From: Leptolyngbyaceae cyanobacterium clean351
GTDB taxonomy: Bacteria > Cyanobacteriota > Cyanobacteriia > DAIDHW01
DNA: 64,000 nucleotides
NCBI GenBank assembly: GCA_027451865.1
Contig: DAIDHW010000004.1
Span: 62,001-126,000, forward strand
Direction: 5' to 3'
Shown: positions 44,688 to 56,422 of the stretch, in pieces
Position numbering within the stretch: the first letter of the stretch is position 1
How the letters are laid out: every line of letters starts with the position of its first letter
Made by a program: the position numbers and the translations under genes
Notes under the pieces: generated by a model
Databases searched by the model: none
Told to the model about the DNA's origin: nothing
Seen by the model: the letters and a program-made list of their open reading frames with translations, nothing else

Positions 44688-47031
44688 TTGCCGGTAGCGC
44701 TGCTTAAGTTCCTGGACTAGGCCTAGCCACCGCTGCAAACTGGGGTCTTCAGTCATCAGGGTTTCGGCAGCCGTGCGCGCTAGCTCTAGGACCGGTTGGT
44801 CTTGCACCAGATGGGCCAAGACAAAATCCGGCAACCCAGACTGACGAGTACCCAAGACTTGACCCGGACCCCGGAACCGCAGGTCCATCTCGGCAATGAG
44901 GAACCCATCCTGGGACTGCTCTAGGACCTTGAGGCGCTGCTGGACCGGATCAGCGGTAGAACTACTGAGGATCAGACAGTAGGATTGGTCGGCCCCCCGG
45001 CCTACCCGGCCCCGCAGCTGATGCAGCTGGGCTAGGCCAAACCGTTCCCCGTGTTCCACTAGCATCACCGTGGCGTTGGGCATGTCTACCCCCACCTCCA
45101 CTACTGTTGTGGATACCAGAATTTGACTTAAGCCTAAGCGGAATTCCTCCAGGGCGGCCTGCTTTTGGCTCGGGTGAAGACGGCCGTGGAGCAGGCCCAG
45201 GCGGTAGTCGGGGAATACCTCTGTTTGGAGGCGTTGGTGTTCCGCGACGGCGGACTTGAGGTCTAGTTTTTCCGACTCCTCCACGAGGGGCAGGACGATA
45301 TAGGCCTGGTGGCCCTGGCGCACCTGCTCGTGAATCAAGTTGTAGGCTTGAGAGCGCTGGCGGTTGGTATAAACCTTGGTGGTGATCCGTTGACGGCCAG
45401 GGGGCAGCTCGTCAATTTGGCTGGTGTCTAAGTCCCCATGGATGGTCAGGGCTAGGGTCCGGGGAATGGGGGTGGCCGTGAGGGTAAGGACGTGGGGCTG
45501 GATGCCCTTTTGTTGCAACCGGGCCCGTTGCTCCACCCCAAAACGGTGCTGCTCATCGATCACCACTAGACCCAGGGACCGGAAGCAGACCGGGTCCTCG
45601 ATCAGGGCGTGGGTACCCACCACTAGGGGAAGTTCACCGGTGCTGAGCTGCTGCAGTACTTCCCGGCGTTTTTTCACCCCCGTAGACCCCGTCAGCAGCT
45701 CCACCGGCAGGTGCAGCAGGTTAAACCAACTTAAGAGCTTCTGGTAGTGCTGGGCCGCTAGGACCTCCGTGGGTACCATCATGGCAGCCTGGTGGCCGGC
45801 TTGAATGGTGGCCAAGATGGCGGCGACCGCTACTACTGTCTTACCGGAACCCACATCCCCCTGGACCAGGCGATTCATCGGCACCCCTTGGCGCAGGTCA
45901 GCCAGAATTTCCGCGATCACCCGACTTTGGGCCCCCGTGAGGGGAAAGGGCAAGACTCGATAAAATTCTCCTAGCAGTTCCTCCGTGGGAGCCACTAGGG
46001 CAGGGGATAACTCCTGGCGCCGCTCCTGGCGCCGCTGCAGTAGACCTAGCTGGAGGTAGAAGAATTCATCAAAGACTAGGCGCTGACGAGCTGCCTGTAG
46101 CTGGGATTGGTCCTGGGGTTGGTGAATGTGCAGCAGAGCGGTGGACAACCCTAGGAGCTGGTGCTGCTGGAGGATTACTGCGGGCAGGGGGTCGGGGAGG
46201 CGGTGGACTTGGGTTAAGACCAAAGGGATTGTCCGCCGCAGTAGCTCGGCGCCTACCCCCTCAACCAAGGGGTACACCGGGAGAATTTGGCCTGAAGCGG
46301 GGCCCTCACCCCCCTCGAGAACTTCTAACTCTAGGTTGTCTAGGGTCAACCCCTGTTTACCCCGTTTCACTAGGCCGGAGGCTGCCACTTGCACCCCCGG
46401 GGCGTAGGTGCGCCGTTGTCGCTCCTGCCAGGCCCGGTTACTGTAGCGACTACCTCGCAGGAATCGATTCAGACGAATCTGCCCACTGCTGTCGCGCAGC
46501 AGCAGCTCTAAAATGGTCAATTGGCGGTCCCGGGGGCTAGAGAAGCAAGTACAACGCCGCACGGTCCCGACAATGGTAACCGTGGCGCCCGGGGTGAGCT
46601 CCCGAATCTTCACCCGGTGAGAATAGTCTAGGTAGTCCCGGGGGAAGTAGTATAATAGGTCCCTAAGGGTAGATAGCCCCAGGCTGGCTAGCTTTTCCAC
46701 TGATTTGGCCCCGATCCCCGGCCAGTACAGCAGAGAACAGGCTAGGTCTAGGGGTGGCTCGGGGCGATGACTGTTGGTGAGGGTCTGTAGGAAGCTGCGC
46801 ACCTCCCCGAGGAGTTTTTGGCGCTGGGTAGTGTCCAGGGTTGAGTAGGACGCACTGCGGCGATGCAGATTTTGCCAATGGGCGCGATGATTGGCACCTA
46901 GGCAGTCGGGGACTGTCCTGAGATTAAGCTGCAGGAATTCGCTGAAGCGGTACTGGTGGCCCTGAAGATCGGGGAAGCCGTGGTCGGCCTCCACCTCCAG
47001 GGCTCTAGTCAAACGAGCCCAGTCCGGCAGA

Positions 47032-47045
<14 letters not shown>
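44661..47045 (-). CDS. recG: ATP-dependent DNA helicase RecG
   Basis: Remodels stalled replication forks and recombination intermediates. The 794-residue protein has an N-terminal wedge OB-fold (VKIRELTPGATVTIVGTVRR), Walker A GDVGSGKTVVA, Walker B VIDEQHRFGVEQR, motif III TATPIPRTLAL, motif V/VI (STTVVEVGVDMPNAT and QLRGRVGRG). An extended N-terminal region of about 100 residues precedes the wedge, common in cyanobacteria. Overlaps the 3' end of the second clpB by 14 bp on the same strand, so it is probably cotranscribed with it. Confidence 0.94.
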
Positions 47046-49686
<2,641 letters not shown>

Positions 49687-49856
49687 TTTTTAATTAATAC
49701 CTGAGCAAAATAGGGACTTTTTGATGTATCAGTTAGGAACGGAGCGCTAAACTAGACGGCATTTCGCCCTGGGGGGAAAACCCCAAACTAATAGTCATAC
49801 CTCTAATATAAAGTGTGTGGCAATCCTGATTCTGGCATTGCGGTGAGGAGTCAATC

Positions 49857-50450
49857 ATGCGTTATCGTTCGGCGGCCGTTTTAGTTGGGTTAGTGACGTT
49901 CACCCTGGCCGGGTGTACCTCGAGTCCGAATACCGTTGCCCAAAGCCCGGCGCCGGCATCCCCAGCGCCCGCGAGTCCCCCAGCCGTAGCTCAGAACCCA
50001 TCACCTACTCCCACGCCTAGTCCTTCCCAGTCCTTATCGCCTACGCCGGTAGGCAATCTCATCCCCTCTACTAACCCTGCAGTCGAGCTAGCCCGGACCC
50101 GTGCCGGCCGTCAGGACCCTTTCTCCATCGTGCAGCTACCCCTTAAGGTTACTCTGCCCGCAAGTGCCACTCCGGTCCCGGTCCGGCCCAAGCCCGTGAA
50201 ACCCCTACCCCCCCAGCCCGACCTGGCGCGGGCCGTCCAGGTCACAGGCGTAGTCGACATAGACGGCTCCCTACAGGCCATAGTCAAAGCGCCAGAAGAG
50301 CGGACCAGTCGCACGGTGGTGGCTGGAGACACCCTAGCCGACGGTCAGGTCCAGGTAACTCGGATCTTCCTTAGTGGAGACACACCGGTAGTGGTCCTGA
50401 CCCAGTTCGGCATTCAGGTGTTCAAAACCGTTAGTGGGCCGACGGCCTAG
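49857..50450 (+). CDS. Lipoprotein with PilP-like C-terminus
   Basis: An exported lipoprotein of 197 residues: signal peptide with lipobox LAGC (about residues 17-20), then a long proline/serine/alanine-rich tether. The C-terminal 75 residues (VTGVVDIDGSLQAIVKAPEE, then VVAGDTLADGQVQVTRIF and VVLTQFGIQVF) form a small beta-domain reminiscent of PilP/GspC-type HR domains in type IV pilus machinery. The lipoprotein call is firm; the pilus link is inference. The start is ATG at 49857. Its stop overlaps the ycf23 stop by 4 bp convergently. Confidence 0.8.
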   Translation: MRYRSAAVLVGLVTFTLAGCTSSPNTVAQSPAPASPAPASPPAVAQNPSPTPTPSPSQSLSPTPVGNLIPSTNPAVELARTRAGRQDPFSIVQLPLKVTLPASATPVPVRPKPVKPLPPQPDLARAVQVTGVVDIDGSLQAIVKAPEERTSRTVVAGDTLADGQVQVTRIFLSGDTPVVVLTQFGIQVFKTVSGPTA

Positions 50451-51184
50451 TGAATTTGGGGGACCCGCAGCTCTAGGGCTTCTACCAGGCGGCGCACTGC
50501 GGCCACCATGGCCACTTGGCTGTTGAGTTGATTGACCGCCGAGCCCACGCCTACCCCCGCGGCCCCGGCGCCGATGGCCAGGGGGATGGTGACGTCAGAA
50601 AGGCCAGAGGCACACAACACCGGCACCTTGACCGCCCGGGAGATCTCGTAGGCAGCAGCTATGGTAGGGGCTGCCTTCTCCACTAGACCCAAGGTGCCCC
50701 CGTGGGCCGGTTTGGCACTTGTGCCTCCTTCGGTCTGGATCAGGTCTACCCCTAGTTCCTCTAGGGCCTCCGCCAGCTGCACCTGTTGGTCTAGGGGGAG
50801 GTGATGGGGGACAGTCACTGAAAGGGTGATAGTGGGAAGTAACTGACGAGTCTGGCAAGTCAAGTCAAGCACCTCTGGGGCGCTGAACAAACGGCCCTGG
50901 GCGTAGAAGCTATCGAAGTTACCAATTTCGATCAGGTGAGCCCCGGCGGCCACGGCGGGCAAGAATTGGGCAGGTTCAACGGCTGAAACGCAAACTGGTA
51001 ACCGAGTCAGGGAAAGGGCCATACTCACCAGCTGAGGGTCAGCGGCAATGTCCACGTAGGTGGCGCCCCCCTGGTCAGCGGCTTGGACGACTGCCGCCAC
51101 TTGGTCCCGGTTAAAGTTATTAAGACCGCTGATAATCTTCAGGGCTCGCCGCTGCTGAAGGGCTTGGTGGAGAACTGGATGCAT
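50447..51184 (-). CDS. ycf23: Ycf23/DUF561 TIM-barrel protein
   Basis: A 245-residue protein of the Ycf23 family, predicted to be a TIM barrel related to phosphate-binding synthases. Matches include ALKIISGLNNFNRDQV, GGATYVDIAADPQLV, HLIEIGNFDSFYAQG, DLIQTEGGTSAKP and VLCASGLSDVTIPLAIGAGA. Family function is unknown, although links to nitrogen-responsive regulation have been made. I choose ATG at 51184 (MHPVLHQAL); the longer frame starts at 51205 but lacks conserved residues. Confidence 0.88.
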   Translation of the reverse strand: MHPVLHQALQQRRALKIISGLNNFNRDQVAAVVQAADQGGATYVDIAADPQLVSMALSLTRLPVCVSAVEPAQFLPAVAAGAHLIEIGNFDSFYAQGRLFSAPEVLDLTCQTRQLLPTITLSVTVPHHLPLDQQVQLAEALEELGVDLIQTEGGTSAKPAHGGTLGLVEKAAPTIAAAYEISRAVKVPVLCASGLSDVTIPLAIGAGAAGVGVGSAVNQLNSQVAMVAAVRRLVEALELRVPQIH

Positions 51185-51417
51185 ACTGTGCCTCGAAAAA
51201 AACATTTGGTGGTTGATGGTATTTTCCCTCGGGAAAGGCAGGGGGCAAAACTCTTCCCCCGGACCTACCTGGAGCTAGCTCCGGTAGGCGGTCGCCTGTC
51301 TCCCCAAGGGGGCGACCTTAGATTGCCGCGCACATGGCGACCAAGATAGCATATCAGCCCCGCTGCCCTGGTTTGCCTGGACCCACCCACCCGCTAGGCA
51401 ACCGGGGTAAACTTGAG

Positions 51418-51447
51418 TTGCACAGATCTGGCGCTTAAAACTATACT
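51418..51447 (+). promoter_or_regulatory. Candidate sigma-70-type promoter for the STAS gene
   Basis: TTGCAC (51418-51423) and TATACT (51442-51447) are 18 bp apart and match the -35 (4 of 6) and -10 (5 of 6) consensus. Transcription would begin near 51455, leaving a leader of about 25 nt that contains the GGAGG ribosome binding site of the next gene. Confidence 0.5.
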
Positions 51448-51479
51448 AGAGCGTTGAACACGCACCGTAGGAGGGTTCT

Positions 51480-51842
51480 ATTCCTGAATCACTCACCCTA
51501 ACCGTCAGCCTGCGAGGCACACGGGAAGTTAAGGACAACTACCAACTTTTTCGTCTGACTGGTCTACTAGATGCCTTTTCAGAACCTACCTTTCGTAAGG
51601 TTCTGAGCAAATCCCTGGAGGGGGGACCCCATAACCTGGTCCTGGACCTTTCTAGTATTGAATTCGTCGACAGTTCCGGCTTGGGGGCCCTCGTGCAATT
51701 GGCGAAGAAAGCCCAGGGAGAGGGGGGCAGTCTGCAGATTGTCACCAATCCCCGGGTTACCCAAACGGTGAAGCTAGTCCGCCTGCAGAACTTTCTCTCT
51801 CTCCAACCTTCCCTGGAGGCCGCCCTAGCTAACCTAGGTTAG
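51480..51842 (+). CDS. STAS-domain anti-sigma factor antagonist, probable ATT start
   Basis: A 120-residue STAS protein. Its core is [40 protein letters not shown] with the phosphorylatable serine in DSSGLG, then [13 protein letters not shown] and [13 protein letters not shown]. It matches a well-conserved cyanobacterial family that may counter an anti-sigma factor. No ATG, GTG or TTG precedes the conserved region: an in-frame TAG lies at 51468-51470, and the codons after it are GAG, GGT, TCT, then ATT. GGAGG stands 5 nt before that ATT, the ideal spacing, so ATT is the likely start. Overlaps clpP convergently by 4 bp. Confidence 0.85.
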   Translation: MPESLTLTVSLRGTREVKDNYQLFRLTGLLDAFSEPTFRKVLSKSLEGGPHNLVLDLSSIEFVDSSGLGALVQLAKKAQGEGGSLQIVTNPRVTQTVKLVRLQNFLSLQPSLEAALANLG

Positions 51843-52450
51843 ACTGCCGCCGCTAGGAGAGGGTGGCCTGCCGTCGGGCGGCGGCTAATTACCTGGTCGA
51901 TCAGCCCGTACTCGACTGCTTCCTGGGCAGACATGAAAAAGTCCCGCTCCGTATCCTCCGCAATCTTATCTAGGGGCTGTCCGGTTTGCTCAGCTAGCCA
52001 GTGGTTCAACCTTTCCTTATGGTAAAGAATTTCCCGCGCCTGAATTTCGATGTCCGTAGCTTGCCCTTGGGCTCCTCCTAGGGGTTGATGAATCATCAAC
52101 CGAGAGTGGGGCAGGCTCAACCGCTTGCCCTTGACCCCCGAACTGAGGAGGAAAGCCCCCATACTTGCGGCCAAGCCCACGCAAATGGTTGACACGTCAG
52201 GGCGGATCTGATTCATGGTATCGAAAATGGCCATGCCAGCGGTTACGGAACCGCCGGGGGAGTTGATGTACAGGTAGATGTCTCGTTCGGGGTCTTCAGC
52301 TTCCAGGAACAGCAGTTGAGCCACCACTAGGTTAGCTAGTTCGTTGTCGATAGCCTGTCCCAGGAAGACAATCCTCTCCCTTAACAGGCGAGAGTAGATG
52401 TCGAAGGCCCGCTCTCCCCGGCCTGACTGCTCAATAACGATGGGAATCAT
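51839..52450 (-). CDS. clpP: ATP-dependent Clp protease proteolytic subunit
   Basis: Serine protease that forms the 14-subunit chamber fed by ClpC or ClpX. Catalytic Ser in [14 protein letters not shown], catalytic His in [11 protein letters not shown] and Asp further on ([14 protein letters not shown]) are present, along with [15 protein letters not shown]. It is 203 residues, one of several ClpP paralogues expected in cyanobacteria. It starts at ATG 52450 ([20 protein letters not shown]), the standard N-terminus. Confidence 0.95.
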   Translation of the reverse strand: MIPIVIEQSGRGERAFDIYSRLLRERIVFLGQAIDNELANLVVAQLLFLEAEDPERDIYLYINSPGGSVTAGMAIFDTMNQIRPDVSTICVGLAASMGAFLLSSGVKGKRLSLPHSRLMIHQPLGGAQGQATDIEIQAREILYHKERLNHWLAEQTGQPLDKIAEDTERDFFMSAQEAVEYGLIDQVISRRPTAGHPLLAAAV

Positions 52451-52563
52451 AGCTTGGCCTTATCTTGATTGCTGTTCCTATTTTACCGGTCTGGCCGCTG
52501 GAGATGGGCCGGGAGAATGGGCGATAATCTGATTGAGAGCACAACTTTGGAGCCATTTACCCC

Positions 52564-53394
52564 ATGAAATCTGCTAGCCCCCTGCCGGGTATTGGCGTCT
52601 ACTTGGTTTTCACCCTAGCTCTGATCCTGCTGCTAGTTAGCACTTTCCTTAAGCCCTTTGTCATCGTTAACGCCGGAGAGCGGGGGGTAGTGATGGAGTT
52701 TGGTCAGGTGCAAGACCAGGTGTTGGGAGAGGGTCTCCACGCCATTTTGCCAATCGTGACCACCGTAGAAAAACTGAGTGTCCGGGTCCAGAAGCATCAA
52801 ATCCCTGCCCAGGCTGCCTCCCGGGACCTGCAGGATGTGTTTACGGATGTGGCCCTCAACTGGCACATTATGGCGGATAAGGCTAACCTGGTATTCCAAC
52901 AGATTGGTGGCAGCGAACAGGTAGTGCAAAGAATTATCAACCCGGCCGTAGAGGAAGTTCTCAAGGCAGTGATGGCCAAGTACACCGCCGAAGAGATTAT
53001 CACCAAGCGGGGCGAGGTCAAATCCGATGTGGATCTGGCCTTGACGGAACGGTTGCGGGTCTACAACATCGCCGTAGATGATATTTCCCTAGTGAATGTC
53101 CATTTTTCGGAACGGTTTAGCGAGGCGGTAGAGGCTAAACAGATTGCCGAACAGGAAGCCAAGCGGGCTGAGTTTGTGGCTCAACGAGCGGCGGTGGAGG
53201 CGCAGGCGGCAGTTAATCTAGCCCGGGGCCAAGCCGAATCCCAACGCCTAGTGCGAGAAACGCTCACCCCTCAGCTCCTGCAGAAGTTGGCCATTGAGAA
53301 ATGGGACGGTAAGTTCCCCATGGTCCTAGGGGGGGATGGGGCCTTGCCCTTGCTGAACCTGGATATCAAGGACAAGACTTCCCATGGCCAATAA
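52564..53394 (+). CDS. phb: Prohibitin-family (SPFH/Band 7) membrane protein
   Basis: A 276-residue membrane-anchored scaffold. A single N-terminal helix ([17 protein letters not shown]) precedes the SPFH domain ([49 protein letters not shown]), then a coiled coil rich in [15 protein letters not shown]. Prohibitins form large ring assemblies in membranes and modulate FtsH proteases; cyanobacterial Phb proteins are found in thylakoid or plasma membranes. Its stop overlaps the rlmB start by 11 bp. Confidence 0.92.
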   Translation: MKSASPLPGIGVYLVFTLALILLLVSTFLKPFVIVNAGERGVVMEFGQVQDQVLGEGLHAILPIVTTVEKLSVRVQKHQIPAQAASRDLQDVFTDVALNWHIMADKANLVFQQIGGSEQVVQRIINPAVEEVLKAVMAKYTAEEIITKRGEVKSDVDLALTERLRVYNIAVDDISLVNVHFSERFSEAVEAKQIAEQEAKRAEFVAQRAAVEAQAAVNLARGQAESQRLVRETLTPQLLQKLAIEKWDGKFPMVLGGDGALPLLNLDIKDKTSHGQ

Positions 53395-54247
53395 AGACCG
53401 TCCTATCCTGCCCAAGCGGCGGCCTGCCCGACAGCCGGTCCTCAAAGGCACCGTTAAGACCAACCCGGAGCCAGCCCCGGAGGGAGCCGAGGAGCCAGAC
53501 TTGATCTATGGTCGCCACCCGGTGCTCAGCGCCCTGGAACAGCACCAGGGACTGAATCGGGTTTGGATCCTCAGTCGTCTGCGCTACGATCCCCGGTTCC
53601 ACTCCCTGCTAACGGAGGCTAAGGCCCAAGGTACAGTCATCGATGAGGTGGAGCCCCAGCGCCTGCACCAGATCACCCAGGGGGCCAATCACCAGGGGGT
53701 GGCTGCCCAGGTAGCTCCCTACACCTACCTGGAGTTGGCAGACCTCATCCGCCATGCCAAGGGAGTCTCAGACCGCCCGGTCCTCCTGGTAGCAGAAGGC
53801 CTCAAGGACCCCCATAACCTGGGGGCAATCATCCGCACTGCCGAAGCCCTAGGGGCCCAAGGGCTAGTCATCCCCCAACGGCGAGCGGTGGGGATTACCT
53901 CCACGGTTGCTAAAGTGGCGGCGGGGTCCCTGGGCGTCTTTCGCGTCTCTCGGGTGGTTAACTTGAGTCGCGCCCTCGAGACCCTAAAAAGTGAGGGATT
54001 CTGGATCTACGGTACTGATGCTGCAGCTGGAGTGCCTGTACACCAAGTGGATTTCCGAGGTCCGACGGTGCTAGTGATTGGCTCCGAATCTGAGGGCCTG
54101 AACCTGCTGACTCAACGCTGCTGCGACCAAATGGTTTCTATCCCCTTGGGGGGGCAGACCCCTAGCCTGAATGCCTCCGTGGCTGCTGGGATGGTCCTGT
54201 ACGAAGTGTTCCGTCAGCGTTGGCTACAGGTTTTGCACCTAGAATGA
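53384..54247 (+). CDS. rlmB: 23S rRNA (guanosine-2'-O)-methyltransferase, SpoU/TrmH family
   Basis: SPOUT methyltransferase with the TrmH knot. The substrate-binding N-terminal part shows [15 protein letters not shown]; the catalytic knot has [19 protein letters not shown] (motif 1), [12 protein letters not shown] (motif 2) and [19 protein letters not shown] (motif 3). A basic, disordered N-terminus precedes it. Length 287 residues matches RlmB. A related tRNA or other rRNA target cannot be excluded. Confidence 0.88.
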   Translation: MANKDRPILPKRRPARQPVLKGTVKTNPEPAPEGAEEPDLIYGRHPVLSALEQHQGLNRVWILSRLRYDPRFHSLLTEAKAQGTVIDEVEPQRLHQITQGANHQGVAAQVAPYTYLELADLIRHAKGVSDRPVLLVAEGLKDPHNLGAIIRTAEALGAQGLVIPQRRAVGITSTVAKVAAGSLGVFRVSRVVNLSRALETLKSEGFWIYGTDAAAGVPVHQVDFRGPTVLVIGSESEGLNLLTQRCCDQMVSIPLGGQTPSLNASVAAGMVLYEVFRQRWLQVLHLE

Positions 54248-54286
54248 AATGGTGGTTCCGTACCTTAAGACTCCTGGAATGCTGCC

Positions 54287-54541
54287 GTGAGTCGTCCAGA
54301 AACCGTCGCCCATATCTGCATCCACCGGCACTCCTGGTTTGAGGGCCAAATGAACGGTCAAGTGCGGGCAAGCCAATTTGAGTGGCAGTTCACCTGGTGG
54401 TTTCGCCGGGGGTCTCTAGTGATCGAGCCGGCCTTGGGGCGCGCCCTCATCCAAGAGCCCCTGGGGCGGTTTCTTGAGCAGCACGACTACCAACTAGAAC
54501 CCGGGGGAGAGTACCGCTTTCAAATCCGGGCTAAATTGTGA
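54287..54541 (+). CDS. DUF3146 family protein
   Basis: An 84-residue soluble protein matching the small cyanobacterial family DUF3146: HICIHRHSWFEGQMNGQVRA, SQFEWQFTWWFRRGSLVIE, GRALIQEPLGRFLEQHDYQL, EPGGEYRFQIRAKL. Function unknown. GTG start at 54287, with ftsY beginning 19 bp after its stop. Confidence 0.85.
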   Translation: MSRPETVAHICIHRHSWFEGQMNGQVRASQFEWQFTWWFRRGSLVIEPALGRALIQEPLGRFLEQHDYQLEPGGEYRFQIRAKL

Positions 54542-54560
54542 CCCTCCATCTCACCTGACC

Positions 54561-55952
54561 ATGGCTTTCAACTGGTTCCGCCGCCGCTTCGAAGACTCTG
54601 ACCAGACTCCCCAGGACCCGCCCCCGGCGGAATCTGTACTCCCAGCTGAGACCCCGGAGCCGGGGGTACAGGTAGACTTTGACCGACTGGCCTTTGCCAA
54701 GGCTGCCCTCCAGAATATTCAGCGGCGCCAGGAGCTTCCAGAAGAACCCTCCCAGGAGGAATCTATCCCTGCACCAACCCTTGAGGCTGACACCGCAGAA
54801 GGGGCGGCGGCTCCGGTTGCTCCCCCAGATTTGCCTCTGTGGGCCCGGGACTCCCAGGAGGTACAGGAGCGTCTAGCTGCTCTCCAGGCAGCAGCCAGCC
54901 CCTCCCCAGCCACGCCAGTATTGTCGGAGGAACCGGTTGAGGAGCAGGTTAGCCCCCAGCTTAACGAGAATTTTCTCTGGTCAGCCGAGATCCTCGCCGC
55001 CCAAGGCCGCCTCCCGGAGCAGGTTTCCTGGGAGGAGATTACCTGGCTGCAGAAGCTGCGTCAGGGCTTGGGGAAAACCCGCCGCAATCTCCTGAACCAA
55101 CTGAAAGCGATTGTGGGCCAGGGCCCCCTCAACCAGGAGGGCGTAGCGGCCATTGAGGCTCTCCTGTTGCAAGCAGACGTGGGGGTTGCAGCCACAGACT
55201 ACATCGTGGAGACCCTCCAGCAAAAACTGCGCCAAGAGGCTCTGCCTCCGGACCAGGCAGTACAGTACCTCAAGCAGATCCTCCGGGAAATCCTGGAGCA
55301 ATCCCACAACCCCTCCTTTGCCCCCCAAAAGGGCACCCTAAATATTTGGCTGGTCACGGGGGTCAACGGTGCTGGCAAAACCACCACCATCGGCAAACTT
55401 GCCCACATTGCCCAAAAGTCTGGCTATCGCTGCCTAGTAGCCGCCGGGGACACCTTCCGGGCCGCAGCAGTGCAACAACTGCAGATATGGGCTCAGCGTA
55501 GTGGGATTGAGGTGGTGGCCAATACTGGCCAAAACACTGATCCGGCCGCGGTAGTGTTTGACGCCATTAATGCGGCCCAAGCCCGGGAGATTGACCTGCT
55601 CTTGGTAGATACCGCCGGCCGCCTGCAAAACAAAAAGAACTTGATGGAGGAGTTGAGCAAAATCCGCCGTACCATCAGCAGGAAAGCCCCTACTGCCCAC
55701 GTGGAATCCCTATTAGTCTTAGATGCCACCCTGGGACAGAATGGTCTGCGCCAGGCCCAGGTGTTTGCCGAGGCAGCCCAGCTGTCGGGGGTGGTCTTGA
55801 CTAAACTAGACGGCAGCGCCCGGGGGGGAGTGGCTTTGGCGGTGGTGCAGGAGTTGGGGTTACCAATCCGCTTTATCGGCGCGGGAGAGGGGATTGAAGA
55901 CCTGCGGCCTTTTTCTAGCTACGAGTTTGTCGAGGCGCTCCTGAGCAGCTAG
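54561..55952 (+). CDS. ftsY: Signal recognition particle receptor FtsY
   Basis: GTPase that docks ribosome-SRP complexes at the membrane. An acidic, proline-rich A-domain covers about residues 15-150. The NG domain follows with P-loop VNGAGKTTTIGKLA, DTAGRLQNKKNLMEEL, TKLDGSARGGVAL and the final IRFIGAGEGIEDLRPF. The 463-residue length is typical. It overlaps the thioesterase 3' end by 4 bp convergently. Confidence 0.95.
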   Translation: MAFNWFRRRFEDSDQTPQDPPPAESVLPAETPEPGVQVDFDRLAFAKAALQNIQRRQELPEEPSQEESIPAPTLEADTAEGAAAPVAPPDLPLWARDSQEVQERLAALQAAASPSPATPVLSEEPVEEQVSPQLNENFLWSAEILAAQGRLPEQVSWEEITWLQKLRQGLGKTRRNLLNQLKAIVGQGPLNQEGVAAIEALLLQADVGVAATDYIVETLQQKLRQEALPPDQAVQYLKQILREILEQSHNPSFAPQKGTLNIWLVTGVNGAGKTTTIGKLAHIAQKSGYRCLVAAGDTFRAAAVQQLQIWAQRSGIEVVANTGQNTDPAAVVFDAINAAQAREIDLLLVDTAGRLQNKKNLMEELSKIRRTISRKAPTAHVESLLVLDATLGQNGLRQAQVFAEAAQLSGVVLTKLDGSARGGVALAVVQELGLPIRFIGAGEGIEDLRPFSSYEFVEALLSS

Positions 55953-56392
55953 GGGCGCGCCAAGGCCGAGTGAATTGGGGCCGGCAGTCGCCGGAGGATC
56001 CGGCCTTTTTCCCGGTCTACTGCCACCAACACCACCCGGCCGGTGACGTAAAGCGCTTCCCCCTGGGGAGCTTGGATCTGGTAGTCCCAGTTGATGCGCA
56101 CTCCGAGGAGCTCGGCTAACCGGGTCTTGACCACGGCCGATTGCCCGAGGCGCAAGGACCGGTGGTAGCGTAGGTTCAGGTCAACTACCGGTAGATCACA
56201 GCCTAAGGCCACCAGTTTAGCAAACTCCAAGCCCAAGGAGCGCAGAAACTCCACCCGGGCTTCTTCTAGCCAAGTTAGGTAGGCGCCGTGCCAGACCACC
56301 CCTGCGTAGTCCGTGTGGTGGGGATGAACCCGGACCGGATACTCAAACCAATCTTCTCCCCGGCCGGGGGAGATGAGGGCATTAGGAAACAT
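55949..56392 (-). CDS. Hotdog-fold acyl-CoA thioesterase (YbgC/4HBT type)
   Basis: A 147-residue hotdog thioesterase. The active-site Asp is in HHTDYAGVVWHGAYLTWLEEARVEFL, the 4-hydroxybenzoyl-CoA thioesterase signature. The rest, with DLNLRYHRSLRLGQSAVVKT and YVTGRVVLVAVDREKGRILR, is typical. It probably hydrolyses a short-chain or aromatic acyl-CoA; it does not look like the Slr0204-type DHNA-CoA thioesterase, so phylloquinone synthesis is unlikely. It lies between ftsY and mutS2. Confidence 0.85.
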   Translation of the reverse strand: MFPNALISPGRGEDWFEYPVRVHPHHTDYAGVVWHGAYLTWLEEARVEFLRSLGLEFAKLVALGCDLPVVDLNLRYHRSLRLGQSAVVKTRLAELLGVRINWDYQIQAPQGEALYVTGRVVLVAVDREKGRILRRLPAPIHSALARP

Positions 56393-56422
56393 AGGTCTAG
56401 ACCGCTCTTATCGAAGTCTATT

